Positions 7,926 through 19,269 are shown, counted from the first letter of the stretch. The stretch: 64,000 nucleotides of DNA from Calothrix sp. HK-06 (GCF_001904745.1 NZ_MRCD01000006.1:62001-126000); one strand, 5' to 3'. Made by a program: numbers and translations. Notes: a model not told the origin generated them from the sequence alone.

Positions 7926-10184
7926 ATGACAATTAGTCCTCCAGAGCGAGAGGAGAAGAAAGCAAGAGTAATCGTCGATAAAGACCCAGTACCAACTTCG
8001 TTTGAACGATGGGGACAGCCCGGTCACTTCGATAGAACTCTCGCTAAAGGTCCAAAAACCACTACCTGGATTTGGAACCTTCATGCACTCGCCCATGACT
8101 TTGATACACATACAAGCGATTTAGAAGACATTTCCCGTAAAGTATTCGCAGCACACTTCGGTCACTTGGCTGTTGTGACACTGTGGTTAAGCGGGATGAT
8201 ATTCCACGGCGCCAAGTTCTCAAACTACGAAGCTTGGTTAATGGATCCTCTCAACGTAAAGCCTAGCGCTCAAGTTGTTTGGCCAATTGTTGGACAAGAC
8301 ATATTAAACGGTGATGTAGGCGGCGGTTTCCACGGCATCCAAATCACCAGTGGTTTGTTCCAAGTTTGGCGTGGTTGGGGTATCACCAATACCTTCCAGT
8401 TGTATTGCACTGCAATTGGTGGTCTAGTATTAGCTGGCTTGTTCTTATTTGCAGGCTGGTTCCACTACCACAAGCGGGCGCCAAAATTGGAATGGTTCCA
8501 AAACGTTGAGTCTATGCTCAACCACCACTTAGCAGTATTGTTAGGTTGCGGTTCTTTGGGTTGGACTGGTCACATAATTCACGTATCAGCTCCAATTAAC
8601 AAGTTGTTGGATGCGGGGGTAGCATTGAAAGATGTGCCTTTACCTCACGAGTTCATCCTCAACAAAGATTTGTTAATTGAGTTGTTCCCCAGCTTTGCTA
8701 ATGGCTTAACTCCTTTCTGGACGTTAAACTGGGGTCAGTACGCTGATTTCTTGACCTTTAAAGGCGGTTTGAACCCCGTAACTGGCGGTCTTTGGATGAC
8801 TGACATCGCACACCATCATTTAGCGATTGCAGTTCTCTTCATCGTTGCTGGTCACCAATACCGTACCAACTGGGGTATCGGTCACAGTATTAAAGAGATT
8901 CTTGAGAACCACAAAGGGCCTTTCACAGGTGAAGGTCACAGGGGTCTTTACGAAAACTTGACCACCTCTTGGCACGCTCAGTTAGGTATTAACCTTGCTA
9001 TGTTGGGTTCGCTGACGATTATCGTCGCACACCACATGTACGCAATGCCTCCGTACCCTTACTTGGCAACAGATTACGCTACCCAACTGTGTATCTTCAC
9101 TCACCACATGTGGATTGGCGCCTTCTTAATTGTCGGTGGTGCGGCGCACTCAGCCATCTTCATGGTGCGGGATTATGACCCTGTTGTTAACCAAAACAAC
9201 GTTCTGGATCGAGTAATTCGTCATCGCGATGCAATTATCTCTCACCTCAATTGGGTATGTATGTTCCTAGGCTTCCATAGCTTTGGTTTATACATCCATA
9301 ACGACACAATGCGCGCGTTGGGTCGTCCTCAAGATATGTTCTCCGACACTGCAATCCAGTTACAACCAGTGTTTGCTCAGTGGGTACAAAACCTACACAC
9401 AGTGGCGCCTGGTGCAACAGCTCCAAATGCATTGCAAGTTGTCAGTCATGCCTTCGGTGGCGGTATCGTCGCAGTCGGCGGCAAAATAGCAATGATGCCA
9501 ATTGCTTTGGGTACGGCGGATTTCATGATTCACCATATCCACGCATTCCAAATTCACGTAACCGTACTGATTCTGCTTAAGGGTGTATTATTCGCCCGCA
9601 GTTCACGCTTAATTCCAGATAAAGCGAACCTAGGCTTCCGCTTCCCTTGCGATGGTCCAGGTCGTGGCGGTACATGTCAAGTGTCTGGTTGGGACCATGT
9701 GTTCCTCGGACTCTTCTGGATGTATAACACTATCTCAATTGCAATTTTCCACTTTAGTTGGAAGATGCAGTCTGATGTGTGGGGAACTGTTGACTCAGAC
9801 GGTGTGGTTTCACACATCACTGGTGGAAACTTTGCTCAAAGTGCGATTACTATCAATGGTTGGTTGCGTGACTTCTTGTGGGCACAAGCCGCACAAGTCA
9901 TCAACTCCTACGGTAGCGCTCTGGCTGGTTACGGTCTCATGTTCTTAGGCGCCCACTTCGTTTGGGCATTCAGCTTGATGTTCCTGTTCAGTGGTCGCGG
10001 CTACTGGCAAGAATTGATTGAATCGATTGTTTGGGCACATAATAAATTGAAGGTAGCACCTTCAATTCAGCCACGTGCTTTAAGTATCATTCAAGGTCGT
10101 GCAGTAGGTGTGGCACACTATCTACTAGGAGGTATTGCCACAACGTGGGCATTCTTCCACGCGCACATCCTTTCAGTAGGCTAA
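7926..10184 (+). CDS. psaA: Photosystem I P700 chlorophyll a apoprotein A1
   Basis: 752 residues, full length. PsaA and PsaB form the thylakoid reaction-centre heterodimer that binds P700, A0, phylloquinone and the inter-subunit F_X [4Fe-4S] cluster. The F_X loop [18 protein letters not shown] is intact, with cysteines at 575 and 584. The many His-rich helices ([33 protein letters not shown]) bind antenna chlorophyll. The start is fixed by an AGGAGG ribosome binding site. psaB follows after 121 bp, the usual dicistronic order. No features of the far-red paralogue cluster were seen nearby. Confidence 0.99.
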   Translation: MTISPPEREEKKARVIVDKDPVPTSFERWGQPGHFDRTLAKGPKTTTWIWNLHALAHDFDTHTSDLEDISRKVFAAHFGHLAVVTLWLSGMIFHGAKFSNYEAWLMDPLNVKPSAQVVWPIVGQDILNGDVGGGFHGIQITSGLFQVWRGWGITNTFQLYCTAIGGLVLAGLFLFAGWFHYHKRAPKLEWFQNVESMLNHHLAVLLGCGSLGWTGHIIHVSAPINKLLDAGVALKDVPLPHEFILNKDLLIELFPSFANGLTPFWTLNWGQYADFLTFKGGLNPVTGGLWMTDIAHHHLAIAVLFIVAGHQYRTNWGIGHSIKEILENHKGPFTGEGHRGLYENLTTSWHAQLGINLAMLGSLTIIVAHHMYAMPPYPYLATDYATQLCIFTHHMWIGAFLIVGGAAHSAIFMVRDYDPVVNQNNVLDRVIRHRDAIISHLNWVCMFLGFHSFGLYIHNDTMRALGRPQDMFSDTAIQLQPVFAQWVQNLHTVAPGATAPNALQVVSHAFGGGIVAVGGKIAMMPIALGTADFMIHHIHAFQIHVTVLILLKGVLFARSSRLIPDKANLGFRFPCDGPGRGGTCQVSGWDHVFLGLFWMYNTISIAIFHFSWKMQSDVWGTVDSDGVVSHITGGNFAQSAITINGWLRDFLWAQAAQVINSYGSALAGYGLMFLGAHFVWAFSLMFLFSGRGYWQELIESIVWAHNKLKVAPSIQPRALSIIQGRAVGVAHYLLGGIATTWAFFHAHILSVG

Positions 10185-10190
10185 CTATAT

Positions 10191-10267
10191 TTTGGATTTG
10201 CGATTTGGGATTCTGGATTATTAATCTAGAATTTCAAATCCAAAATCCAAAATCCAAAATCCAAAAT
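10191..10267. repeat. psaA-psaB intergenic hairpin ending in CCAAAAT heptamer repeats
   Basis: Four perfect tandem copies of CCAAAAT occupy 10240-10267. The preceding tttggatttgcgatttggg segment and the internal ttctggatt / aatctagaa pair let the region fold into an imperfect hairpin. Heptameric tandem repeats (STRR) are typical of heterocystous cyanobacteria. It could influence relative psaA and psaB transcript levels. Confidence 0.8.
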
Positions 10268-10305
10268 CACATGACGGCTAAAGGTTAGAGGATTTATCAA
10301 AACCT

Positions 10306-12531
10306 ATGGCAACAAAATTTCCAAAATTTAGCCAGGACCTCGCACAAGATCCGACTACTCGTCGGCTCTGGTATGCGATGGCTACAGGGAATGATTTTGA
10401 AAGCCATGACGGGATGACGGAGGAAAATCTTTATCAAAGGATTTTCGCTACTCACTTCGGTCATGTAGCAATCATTTTCTTGTGGGCATCCAGCCTCAAT
10501 TTCCACGTAGCTTGGCAAGGCAACTTTGAACAGTGGATTAAAGACCCTCTCCACATTCGCCCTATCGCTCACGCGATTTGGGACCCTCACTTCGGTAAAC
10601 CAGCTATCGAAGCATTCACCCAAGGTGGCGCCTCGAATCCAGTAAACATTGCTTACTCTGGTGTTTACCACTGGTGGTACACCATCGGGATACGTACTAA
10701 CAACGACCTTTACATGGGCGCCGTGTTTTTACTCCTGTTGGCAGCAGTGTTCTTGTTTGCAGGTTGGTTACATTTGCAACCCAAGTTCCGTCCTAGCCTT
10801 TCTTGGTTCAAGAGTGCAGAACCCCGTTTAAACCACCACTTGGCTGGTTTGTTCGGTGTAAGCTCCTTAGCTTGGACTGGTCACTTGGTACACGTTGCTA
10901 TTCCTGAATCTCGTGGACAACACGTAGGCTGGGATAACTTCCTAAGTACATTGCCTCACCCCGAAGGTTTAACACCCTTCTTTACAGGAAACTGGGCTGT
11001 ATACGCACAGAATCCAGATACTGCGAATCACTTATTTGGTACCTCAACAGGTGCAGGTACAGCAATTCTGACCTTCTTGGGCGGTTTCCACCCTCAAACA
11101 GAATCGCTGTGGTTGACCGACATGGCACACCACCACTTGGCAATTGCAGTTATCTTTATCATCGCTGGTCACCAGTACCGCACCAACTTTGGTATTGGTC
11201 ACAGCATTAAAGAAATGCTCAACGCCAAAAACTTCTTTGGCACCAAGACTGAAGGTCAATTCAACTTGCCTCACCAAGGGTTGTATGACACTTACAACAA
11301 TTCCCTACACTTCCAATTGTCTATACACTTGGCTGCGTTAGGAACTGCATTGTCATTAGTTGCACAACACATGTACGCTCTGCCTCCTTACGCTTTCATC
11401 GCTAAGGACTACACTACACAGGCAGCACTGTACACACACCACCAGTACATAGCCGTTGCCTTCATGCTTGGCGCCTTTGCCCACGCAGCAATTTTCTGGG
11501 TACGTGACTACGACCCCGAACAAAACAAAGGCAACGTACTTGACCGCGTGCTAAAGCACAAAGAAGCGATTATCTCGCACTTAAGCTGGGTATCCCTTTT
11601 CTTGGGTTTCCACACCCTCAGCTTGTACGTACACAACGACGTAGTTGTTGCGTTTGGTACTCCTGAGAAACAAATTTTGATTGAGCCAGTATTTGCTCAA
11701 TTCATCCAAGCATCTCACGGTAAAGTTCTGTACGGAATGCAAACATTGCTCTCTAACCCAGACAGTGTTGCTTACACCGCTTACCCGAACTACGCCAACG
11801 TTTGGTTGCCTGGTTGGTTAGATGCAATTAACAACGGCACGAACTCTCTATTCTTAACCATCGGTCCTGGCGACTTTTTAGTACACCACGCCTTCGCGTT
11901 AGCTATCCACACCACCGTATTGATTCTTGTCAAAGGTGCTTTGGATGCTCGTGGTTCTAAATTAATGCCAGACAAAAAAGACTTTGGTTATACATTCCCT
12001 TGTGACGGTCCTGGTCGTGGCGGTACTTGCGACATTTCCGGTTGGGACTCGTTCTACCTAGCTGCATTCTGGGCATTAAACACAGTCGGTTGGGTAACCT
12101 TCTACTGGCACTGGAAGCATTTAGGTATTTGGCAAGGTAACGTAGCACAATTCAACGAAAACTCGACCTACTTAATGGGCTGGTTCCGCGATTACCTCTG
12201 GGCGAACTCCGCACAGTTAATCAACGGTTACAACCCATACGGTATGAACAACCTGTCTGTTTGGGCTTGGATGTTCCTCTTTGGACACCTAGTTTGGGCG
12301 ACTGGCTTCATGTTCCTCATCTCTTGGCGTGGTTACTGGCAAGAGTTGATCGAAACCTTAGTTTGGGCACACGAGCGCACTCCTCTTGCGAACCTAGTTC
12401 GCTGGAAAGACAAGCCCGTTGCAATGTCCATCGTTCAAGGTCGCTTAGTCGGTTTAGCTCACTTCACAGTTGGCTACATTCTTACTTACGCAGCGTTCCT
12501 AATAGCTTCTACGGCTAGTAAATTTGGATAA
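10306..12531 (+). CDS. psaB: Photosystem I P700 chlorophyll a apoprotein A2
   Basis: 741 residues, full length, the partner of PsaA in the photosystem I core. The F_X-binding loop [18 protein letters not shown] is present with cysteines 566 and 575. It starts with the canonical [20 protein letters not shown]. Chlorophyll-ligating His clusters such as [12 protein letters not shown] and [12 protein letters not shown] match those in PsaA, as expected for homologous subunits. It is co-transcribed with psaA on the evidence of spacing and the absence of a terminator between them, and ends at a strong terminator at 12562. Confidence 0.99.
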   Translation: MATKFPKFSQDLAQDPTTRRLWYAMATGNDFESHDGMTEENLYQRIFATHFGHVAIIFLWASSLNFHVAWQGNFEQWIKDPLHIRPIAHAIWDPHFGKPAIEAFTQGGASNPVNIAYSGVYHWWYTIGIRTNNDLYMGAVFLLLLAAVFLFAGWLHLQPKFRPSLSWFKSAEPRLNHHLAGLFGVSSLAWTGHLVHVAIPESRGQHVGWDNFLSTLPHPEGLTPFFTGNWAVYAQNPDTANHLFGTSTGAGTAILTFLGGFHPQTESLWLTDMAHHHLAIAVIFIIAGHQYRTNFGIGHSIKEMLNAKNFFGTKTEGQFNLPHQGLYDTYNNSLHFQLSIHLAALGTALSLVAQHMYALPPYAFIAKDYTTQAALYTHHQYIAVAFMLGAFAHAAIFWVRDYDPEQNKGNVLDRVLKHKEAIISHLSWVSLFLGFHTLSLYVHNDVVVAFGTPEKQILIEPVFAQFIQASHGKVLYGMQTLLSNPDSVAYTAYPNYANVWLPGWLDAINNGTNSLFLTIGPGDFLVHHAFALAIHTTVLILVKGALDARGSKLMPDKKDFGYTFPCDGPGRGGTCDISGWDSFYLAAFWALNTVGWVTFYWHWKHLGIWQGNVAQFNENSTYLMGWFRDYLWANSAQLINGYNPYGMNNLSVWAWMFLFGHLVWATGFMFLISWRGYWQELIETLVWAHERTPLANLVRWKDKPVAMSIVQGRLVGLAHFTVGYILTYAAFLIASTASKFG

Positions 12532-12561
12532 CTCCAACTTCACAGCTCTTAGCTAACTAAT

Positions 12562-12593
12562 AAAATCCTCTACCTATGTGGTAGGGGATTTTT
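12562..12593 (+). terminator. psaAB rho-independent terminator
   Basis: Stem AAAATCCTCTACC (12562-12574) with GGTAGGGGATTTT (12580-12592), one G-T wobble, a 5-base loop, followed by T-rich sequence. It lies 31 bp after the psaB stop. Confidence 0.9.
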
Positions 12594-12809
12594 ATTTATG
12601 TATTGATTTTTCCTTTGAAATGGGAAATATAACAATAAGACTAAGGCTATGTTTTGAAAGTTCAATCAATTATAAATTGTCATTCTGAGCAAAGCGAAGA
12701 ATCTAAAGTCTTTTCAAGTAAAATGCGAAATTACATAAAAAATATTTATTATGGATTCGCAATAGCCCACTTTAGTATAATTTTATCCAAATAGTCATCT
12801 AACTGTGAT

Positions 12810-13610
12810 TTAATACATTTTGTACCAATATTGTTTTGTTTCGTCTGGTAAACAGCTAGCTCCAACTAATAAAGCTCGCCTTGACCAAGGTGGTTCATTA
12901 CGAAGTTGGTTCCATTGTGCCTGTAACCAATTTTTGTGATTAATTTTAACTAGAGATAAAATTAACTGGCGCCTGCTCATTCCTAAGTCGGAGGCTAATA
13001 AATCAATAAGTTTTTCCCTGTTATTCCATTTAGTGGAAGATACAAATAAATTTAACGCCCATATACGATAGTATTCTAGTTCACTGATTATAGAATTTTC
13101 AACTAATTGCAGCACTTGTTTTCCAATGTCGGTAAGCTCTTCAGGATTTAATCCTTCAAGTCCATCAAGATAGTTAATAATGTAACGAAAAACAGGAAGC
13201 AGTAAGACTAAATTATCTTGATTTAATACATCTTTTACAAGCGAATGATTATTTATATATGTAAAATGAGTTAAAATTACCCTAGATATAGCAAGAAATT
13301 TTTCAAAATCATTAAACATATCCTTTGATTTAAGGCTTTGGCGAAATTTATTAATTAGCTCAAGTGTAATTAGTAATTGTTTTTTATGATTGTTTTTATA
13401 ATTATTTTTGATACTTATTTGTCCATATAAATTTGGTATACCTAAATTTTCTTCTACTTTTTGCCTACGTTCTTGTAAAGGTAATGGAAGCTTCAGTTGA
13501 AAGAAGGCGCCATTCGTCATGCTGAACACGACCTTAATCTTGCCCAAGATTGGTTTGTACTTGAGGAAGAAGCATATCAGCACAGTACACAGCAATAAAC
13601 AAATAAACAA
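12810..13610 (-). CDS. Unassigned helical protein, possibly a C-terminal fragment
   Basis: 266 codons. From about residue 35 the protein is rich in Leu/Ile/Asn and looks all-helical; it ends with an Arg/Trp-rich segment, PPWSRRALLVGASCLPDETK. I do not recognise a family. Tails of this style (W-x-R-R-A ... A-S-x-L-P-x-D-E) resemble the C-terminal helical parts of some reverse-transcriptase-like phage-defence proteins, but no polymerase motif is present and only 120 bp separate it from the divergent reductase gene, so an intact upstream domain is impossible here. The hydrophobic first 30 residues may be spurious, with Met31 (MTNGAFF) an alternative start. It may be a remnant. Confidence 0.45.
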   Translation of the reverse strand: MFICLLLCTVLICFFLKYKPILGKIKVVFSMTNGAFFQLKLPLPLQERRQKVEENLGIPNLYGQISIKNNYKNNHKKQLLITLELINKFRQSLKSKDMFNDFEKFLAISRVILTHFTYINNHSLVKDVLNQDNLVLLLPVFRYIINYLDGLEGLNPEELTDIGKQVLQLVENSIISELEYYRIWALNLFVSSTKWNNREKLIDLLASDLGMSRRQLILSLVKINHKNWLQAQWNQLRNEPPWSRRALLVGASCLPDETKQYWYKMY

Positions 13611-13730
13611 ATTGATACAAAAGCTTAAGCTGAGTAAACTTTTTGTAACTTTCTTAGCATTTTTGAGCTATTCTGCCACCAAGTACCGCGCGCTCCGTAA
13701 CCTGGAAGAAAGTTCGCTACATCAAAACCC

Positions 13731-14813
13731 ATGACAACACTCTTCGATTCCATCAAAGTCGGCGCCTTAACGCTACCAAACCGTATGATAATGGCGCCAC
13801 TAACACGAGGACGGGCAGAAAGTGATGGTACACCCACCGAGATAATGGTGGAATATTACCGTCAGCGTGCAACAGCAGGATTAATAATTAGTGAAGCAAC
13901 TTCTATTTCACCGTTAGGGGTAGGTTGGGTAAATGCTCCCACAATATTTAAACCCGAAGATATTACAAACTGGCAAGCTGTAACTGATGCAGTTCATCAA
14001 GCAGGTGGTCGTATATTCTTACAACTTTGGCACATGGGCAGAGTATCACATCCTGACTTTCTCAACGGACAACAGCCAGTTGGACCCTCAGCTATTGCTG
14101 CTATTGGTGATGCCCATACACCACTAGGTAAAAAACCTTATGTTACACCACGAGAACTAACAGTAGAAGAAATTCACGCAACTGTTGCAGACTATGCCAC
14201 AGCTACTAAAAACGCGCGTGAAGCTGGATTTGATGGTGTAGAAATACACGGTGCCAACGGTTATTTAATTGATGAATTTTTACGAGATAGTGCAAATCAA
14301 CGTAATGACGAATATGGTGGCGCCATACAAAACCGTGCGCGTTTCATGCTCGAAGTTGTCGAAGCTGTAGTTTCTGCTTGGAGTCATGACCGTGTAGGTA
14401 TTAGAATATCGCCTGCAAATCCCTACAATGATATGAGTGATAGTGACCCCATTGGATTATTTACTTATGCTGCTGAACAATTAAATAAATTTGAACTTGC
14501 CTATTTACATGTTCTCGAAGGACTTCCTGGTAGTGTGTTAGCAGGCCCAGAACCGCGCGTTACGCCTCATATTCGCCGCACGTATAATGGAATACTTATG
14601 GTTAATGGTGGATATAACCAAGAGTTAGGAACCAAAGCTTTAGAAAATAACGAAGCTGATTTAATCGCTTATGGAACTCTATTCCTTGCTAATCCTGATT
14701 TAGTCGAACGTTTCCGCAAAGCTACCTCGCTTAATACTCCAGATTTTCATACTTTTTACACTCCTGGAGAGAAAGGTTATGTTGATTACCCTGCTTTAAC
14801 ATCTGTTGCCTAA
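13731..14813 (+). CDS. Alkene reductase, Old Yellow Enzyme family
   Basis: A 360-residue FMN-dependent TIM-barrel oxidoreductase that reduces activated C=C bonds of alpha,beta-unsaturated carbonyls or nitro compounds with NAD(P)H. The N terminus LFDSIKVGALTLPNRMIMAPLTRGRA is diagnostic. The substrate-binding pair and proton donor are present as H173, N176 and Y178 in EIHGANGYLIDEFL, followed by RNDEYGG. The family's usual length is about 350-370. It is transcribed divergently from the unknown gene at 12810-13610. A GGTGGGC hairpin follows at 14847. Confidence 0.93.
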   Translation: MTTLFDSIKVGALTLPNRMIMAPLTRGRAESDGTPTEIMVEYYRQRATAGLIISEATSISPLGVGWVNAPTIFKPEDITNWQAVTDAVHQAGGRIFLQLWHMGRVSHPDFLNGQQPVGPSAIAAIGDAHTPLGKKPYVTPRELTVEEIHATVADYATATKNAREAGFDGVEIHGANGYLIDEFLRDSANQRNDEYGGAIQNRARFMLEVVEAVVSAWSHDRVGIRISPANPYNDMSDSDPIGLFTYAAEQLNKFELAYLHVLEGLPGSVLAGPEPRVTPHIRRTYNGILMVNGGYNQELGTKALENNEADLIAYGTLFLANPDLVERFRKATSLNTPDFHTFYTPGEKGYVDYPALTSVA

Positions 14814-14846
14814 GTAAGGAAGACTTTGATCCCCCAACTTTTGTAT

Positions 14847-14863
14847 GGTGGGCACTGCCCACC
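14847..14863. repeat. GGTGGGCACTGCCCACC hairpin
   Basis: A 17-bp palindrome with a single central base, identical to the copy at 47881-47897. It lies between convergent genes and may terminate transcription, although the T-run is weak. Confidence 0.75.
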
Positions 14864-14877
14864 TTACTCTTTTATTA

Positions 14878-15978
14878 CTAATACGTTTGCATCAATGCTT
14901 TTTCTATTGACCCCAAACTTTTATATGCTCTTACAAGTTGATGTGCAGGAGTTTCGCGCTTTGACAATAAACTTTTAAGCGGCGCCAATAACTCAACATC
15001 AGGGTCATTATCATTATTAAGAGCAACTTCAGCAGCGTGAATAACCTCAGTTGCGGCGCCAAAAATTTCTTCGTTATCGAATGCTTCTTGGGCAGAAAGT
15101 TGATGTAACGCAGCATCAGGAACAGTTGCTCGACCTGGTAAAGTTGTGTCTAGCACTAAACCCTTTAATAAAGCTAATATCCCAGCATAAATACTAAAAT
15201 CATCACAGCTATCACAAGCTTTAAATTCAATTCGACCTACTTCTGCTGGCAAACGCGCAATTTTAGTAAGTGCAGGAATACTTGAAATAAGTTGTTCTGG
15301 TTCTGCTACAAATACCCGTGTTGCCGCACGCTTTCCTGTACGAATAAACGTTCTTACTGATAATCCTTCCCATAAAGTACCTTCATAAAAAGGAGAGCTA
15401 TAGCTAAAAGGAACAATATAGGGACTGTAATAAGTTAACTTCTGACCAATCTCAATTACACGCTCTACTGGTAAATCAGCCATTGAGATATTTAAATCTG
15501 GTCCATATGAAACCATATAAATATTAACCGTTTGTTCATCTGGATATGCCTGCAACTCACTAATTTCAAAAGCATTTAACGATGGTTGAGGTTCATATTT
15601 TGATTGGTAAGGGTTGTAACTAATTAAAACTGGAGAAAGTCCAAACTTAGACGCAACATCGCATAGTAAAGAGAAACTCTCATTCAGTTCTGTAATAGTA
15701 TCTTGAATACTATAGTGAATCGTAGTGCGTATCTCAATTCCTTTTGGTACGCATTCCACAAACTCCTCAGACTCTGAAAAACGCTCAAACCCTTCAATAT
15801 ACCATCTTTTTTTTCTAATCCCAGCATCCCCCATATGCAGGTGTAAATAATCATCAGCATACTCTGGTAATGCTTCAATTATCTGATTAAAATCAGCAAA
15901 CTTTGCACGTGAAAAATCAACAAAATTTCCCACACGGTCAACGAAAGCAACCTCATGTTCTATGCCAAAATTAAACAT
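14878..15978 (-). CDS. GCS2-family carboxylate-amine ligase (glutamate-cysteine ligase-like)
   Basis: 366 residues. The start FGIEHEVAF contains the GxExE-type motif of the GCS2 superfamily, where the acidic residues bind ATP-magnesium; further matches are GIEIRTTIHYSI and VGRIEFKACDSCDDFSIY. The family makes gamma-glutamyl or related amide bonds. The sequence is not the canonical cyanobacterial GshA, whose N terminus starts differently, so this is a paralogue probably annotated as glutamate-cysteine ligase elsewhere; its real substrate is uncertain. The ATG at 15978 is directly preceded by an AAAGGTG ribosome binding site. Confidence 0.75.
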   Translation of the reverse strand: MFNFGIEHEVAFVDRVGNFVDFSRAKFADFNQIIEALPEYADDYLHLHMGDAGIRKKRWYIEGFERFSESEEFVECVPKGIEIRTTIHYSIQDTITELNESFSLLCDVASKFGLSPVLISYNPYQSKYEPQPSLNAFEISELQAYPDEQTVNIYMVSYGPDLNISMADLPVERVIEIGQKLTYYSPYIVPFSYSSPFYEGTLWEGLSVRTFIRTGKRAATRVFVAEPEQLISSIPALTKIARLPAEVGRIEFKACDSCDDFSIYAGILALLKGLVLDTTLPGRATVPDAALHQLSAQEAFDNEEIFGAATEVIHAAEVALNNDNDPDVELLAPLKSLLSKRETPAHQLVRAYKSLGSIEKALMQTY

Positions 15979-16459
15979 TATTCACACCTTTAAACATCTG
16001 CAACGGATTTGAACGGATGTAACTGATAGCTGATTTTTTTTAATTGAAGGCGCCTTAAAAGCTTGCTATCATAAATAACTCATCCGTTACATCCGTTATA
16101 TCCGTTGCTAATTGACTACTACTACTTGCTAAAGATTAGCAAATAACTTGTAAACAATACTGTCTACTTAGATACATTGGTAACTACAGCATTACTAGTA
16201 TTTTTATACACATAAGTTACTTAATTATTATTCAAGATTAGTTAGAAATAATTCTCAATATTTATATAAAAAAATATACTGTAATATTTCGATACAAAGT
16301 CTGTCAAAAATTGATTAAATAATAAAATAAAATACTTGAACTAGAAACAAGTGATAAAAATACCTAATACTAAACCCCTCAATTTCTCAATTTTCACCCT
16401 TACTGCCTTAACTTACCGTTCGCTAGTATGGACATAAAGACAGCTTTAGGCATAATTTT
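15979..16459. other. AT-rich intergenic region
   Basis: 480 bp between divergent genes. The first part holds an inverted-repeat element (16000-16108, listed separately). The rest is AT-rich, with no gene, tRNA or recognisable regulatory site. It must contain promoters in both directions. Confidence 0.6.
16000..16108. repeat. Inverted-repeat element with GCAACGGAT ends (copy A)
   Basis: The left arm begins GCAACGGATTTGAACGGATG (16000-16019). The right arm (16081-16108) reads as its reverse complement from the other side, ending ATCCGTTATATCCGTTGC, with the inner extension gatagc / gctatc. The 109-bp element shares its ends with a 212-bp element at 54389-54600. No coding sequence lies inside. 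Confidence 0.8.
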
Positions 16460-17146
16460 ATGATGAGTGCGGTAAAATCTCCTTACAGCAGCGAACAAGT
16501 GAGTGCGTGGTTGCGCGGGTTGCTCGCTATTGCTTGGGCAGATGGCGATTTCGATGACCAAGAACAGCAGTTAATTGCTAGCATTACGGAAAAAGAGTTA
16601 GCTCCTGGCCTAGTAATCGAGTCACTAGAAGATATTTCGCCAGACGAACTAGCGAATGTACTAGGTAAAGGTACACCCCTAGCAGAGAATTTCTTACGAA
16701 CTGCCGTGATGGTGGCAATTGCCGATGGTATATATACCAAAAGTGAAGACTACATGCTTCATGAGTTGTGCAAAGCTTTAGGTGAACCAGAAAATATTCT
16801 TGAAGCTTTACGTCACACCCTTGAACATCCAGAACAAATTGACCCAGCAACATCACAAGTTATAACTATAACTCCCGGTCGTCAACACCCAGATGCGCTT
16901 CATCCAGTGCGTGACTGGCTAGATAAGCTTGAAATTCATGACCCTAGAGTTGCACGTTTCTTATGTAAAATGATTCCCTCGCAATGCCCATTTGAACGTG
17001 ATGTAACTTTATTCAAGCGCAAAATAGTTCATATTCCTCCCCTATGTAAACTCAATCCCATCTACGAACAACTAGTAGGGTTGCGTTTCCGTGCGCTTTC
17101 TTACTTAGCTGATGATTGTGGTGAGGATGTCACCCCGTACATATAA
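16460..17146 (+). CDS. TerB-like / Mo-dependent nitrogenase C-terminal-domain protein
   Basis: 228 residues. Residues about 10-130 form a TerB-like helical domain with two metal-site-like repeats (AIAWADGDFDDQEQQLI and AVMVAIADGIYTKSEDYML). Residues about 145-228 match the cyanobacterial 'Mo-dependent nitrogenase' C-terminal domain: HPVRDWLDKLEIHDPRVARF, MIPSQCPFERDVTLF, HIPPLCKLNPIYEQLVGLRFRALSYLADDCGEDVT. This domain is widespread in nitrogen-fixing cyanobacteria, but its function is unproven. Two ATGs in tandem (16460, 16463) are possible starts. Confidence 0.8.
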   Translation: MMSAVKSPYSSEQVSAWLRGLLAIAWADGDFDDQEQQLIASITEKELAPGLVIESLEDISPDELANVLGKGTPLAENFLRTAVMVAIADGIYTKSEDYMLHELCKALGEPENILEALRHTLEHPEQIDPATSQVITITPGRQHPDALHPVRDWLDKLEIHDPRVARFLCKMIPSQCPFERDVTLFKRKIVHIPPLCKLNPIYEQLVGLRFRALSYLADDCGEDVTPYI

Positions 17147-17164
17147 AATAGTGTGCTGGTGGAG

Positions 17165-17271
17165 AGTGAGTCGTGTTGAGTGTAAAGACTGAATTAATTA
17201 GGTTATTGGTGCTAAGAATATTTATAATAGAAGACTCATGACTCTTAACTTATTACTCAGCACGACTCACT
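17165..17271. repeat. Inverted repeat AGTGAGTCGTG...CACGACTCACT upstream of obgE
   Basis: The arms AGTGAGTCGTGTTGAGT (17165-17181) and ACTCAGCACGACTCACT (17255-17271) match at 16 of 17 positions and enclose 73 bp. The right arm runs into CAGCACT heptamers, the same family as at 24553-24608. It lies in the obgE leader, 15 bp before the ATG. Confidence 0.8.
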
Positions 17272-17283
17272 CAGCACTTTTGA

Positions 17284-18324
<1,041 letters not shown>

Positions 18325-18333
18325 TGTACAAGA

Positions 18334-18876
18334 ATGTATAAATTTTATGCTGCTGATGAAAAAGAAACCATAGTCTATGGTGCAGCTAAACCCGGTTATT
18401 CAAACGAGCAAGTTAATAATTGGGTAAAGTTTATGCAGGAGCAAGGTATCCAGAGAGTTTGTTGCTTGCTCGCAGATGCTCAATTAACTCGTTATCCATC
18501 AAACCTACTAGAAATTTATCATAAAACATTTGGAGCGAATAAAGTATGCTCGGTGCCTATTCAAGACTTTCACCTTGCTAGCGAAGAAACATTGATACAA
18601 ATTATCTTGCCGTTTCTCAACGAGGCTTTTCGAGAAAGCGAAAAAGTAGTTGTGCATTGCGGCGGGGGAATTGGACGCACAGGACATGTACTAGCTGCTT
18701 GGTTAGTACATACTCGTGGAATATCAAACCGCGAAGCAATTGCTGCTGTTAAAAAAACAGGTAGAGACCCTTATGAAGCAGCTTTAGCCGCTCCTTTTTA
18801 CGTTAAAAATCCTTGGAAAGTTGTAACCGAACTAAATGCACTTCTTGATAAATGCCGTAACAAACATCAGTTATAA
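18334..18876 (+). CDS. Dual-specificity / protein-tyrosine phosphatase family protein
   Basis: 180 residues. The P-loop HCGGGIGRTG gives catalytic Cys109 and Arg115 (CX5R), and a plausible general-acid Asp lies upstream in the PIQDFH loop. The enzyme should hydrolyse phosphotyrosine, phosphoserine/threonine or possibly phospholipid substrates; the target is unknown. It starts 9 bp after obgE. Its 3' end overlaps the convergent LysM microprotein gene by 10 bp. Confidence 0.85.
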   Translation: MYKFYAADEKETIVYGAAKPGYSNEQVNNWVKFMQEQGIQRVCCLLADAQLTRYPSNLLEIYHKTFGANKVCSVPIQDFHLASEETLIQIILPFLNEAFRESEKVVVHCGGGIGRTGHVLAAWLVHTRGISNREAIAAVKKTGRDPYEAALAAPFYVKNPWKVVTELNALLDKCRNKHQL

Positions 18877-19028
18877 CCACATTGTAAAGGTATCAACATT
18901 CTGATACCTGGCATTAGTACAATTACATCTGGATTCGCATCAATAATTAGTTGCCAAAAAACACGATTTCCATAAAACTTCTCTGTGATTTTTAATAAAG
19001 TATCACCTGGTTCGACAGTATAAAGCAT
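18867..19028 (-). CDS. 53-residue LysM-domain microprotein
   Basis: The minus strand from the ATG at 19028 encodes 53 residues beginning MLYTVEPGDTLLKITEKFYG and ending in a TGA at 18867. YTVEPGDTLLKITEKFYG is a classical LysM start (Y-x-V-x-x-G-D-T-L-x-x-I-A-x-x-x-Y-G), and NRVFWQLIIDANPDVI..LMPGIRMLIP completes one LysM repeat. LysM modules bind peptidoglycan or N-acetylglucosamine. No signal peptide is present. An AAAGGA ribosome binding site lies 9 bases upstream. It overlaps the end of the phosphatase gene tail to tail. Confidence 0.75.
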   Translation of the reverse strand: MLYTVEPGDTLLKITEKFYGNRVFWQLIIDANPDVIVLMPGIRMLIPLQCGYN

Positions 19029-19269
19029 TACCCCAATCCTTTACATTTTGTAAACTTGAAACGAGTAGCAGCGTAATATCTTTAACTATTGCATTATGTA
19101 AGCAAGGAGAGAATATTCTCTATCCTAGCAACGGCGCCCATAATCATGGGCGCGTTAATTACATAAATTTACGAATAGTAAATTCATTTGCTTCTAGTTA
19201 TATAATTAGTAATAAACTTGTCAGCTTATGCACAAGCATTTGTAACAGTTACCATCAGGGCTACCAAAG

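Noticed and set aside
13625-13837. 70-codon minus-strand frame overlapping the start of the alkene reductase gene
   Set aside because: Antisense to a well-supported gene, no ribosome binding site, no family resemblance.
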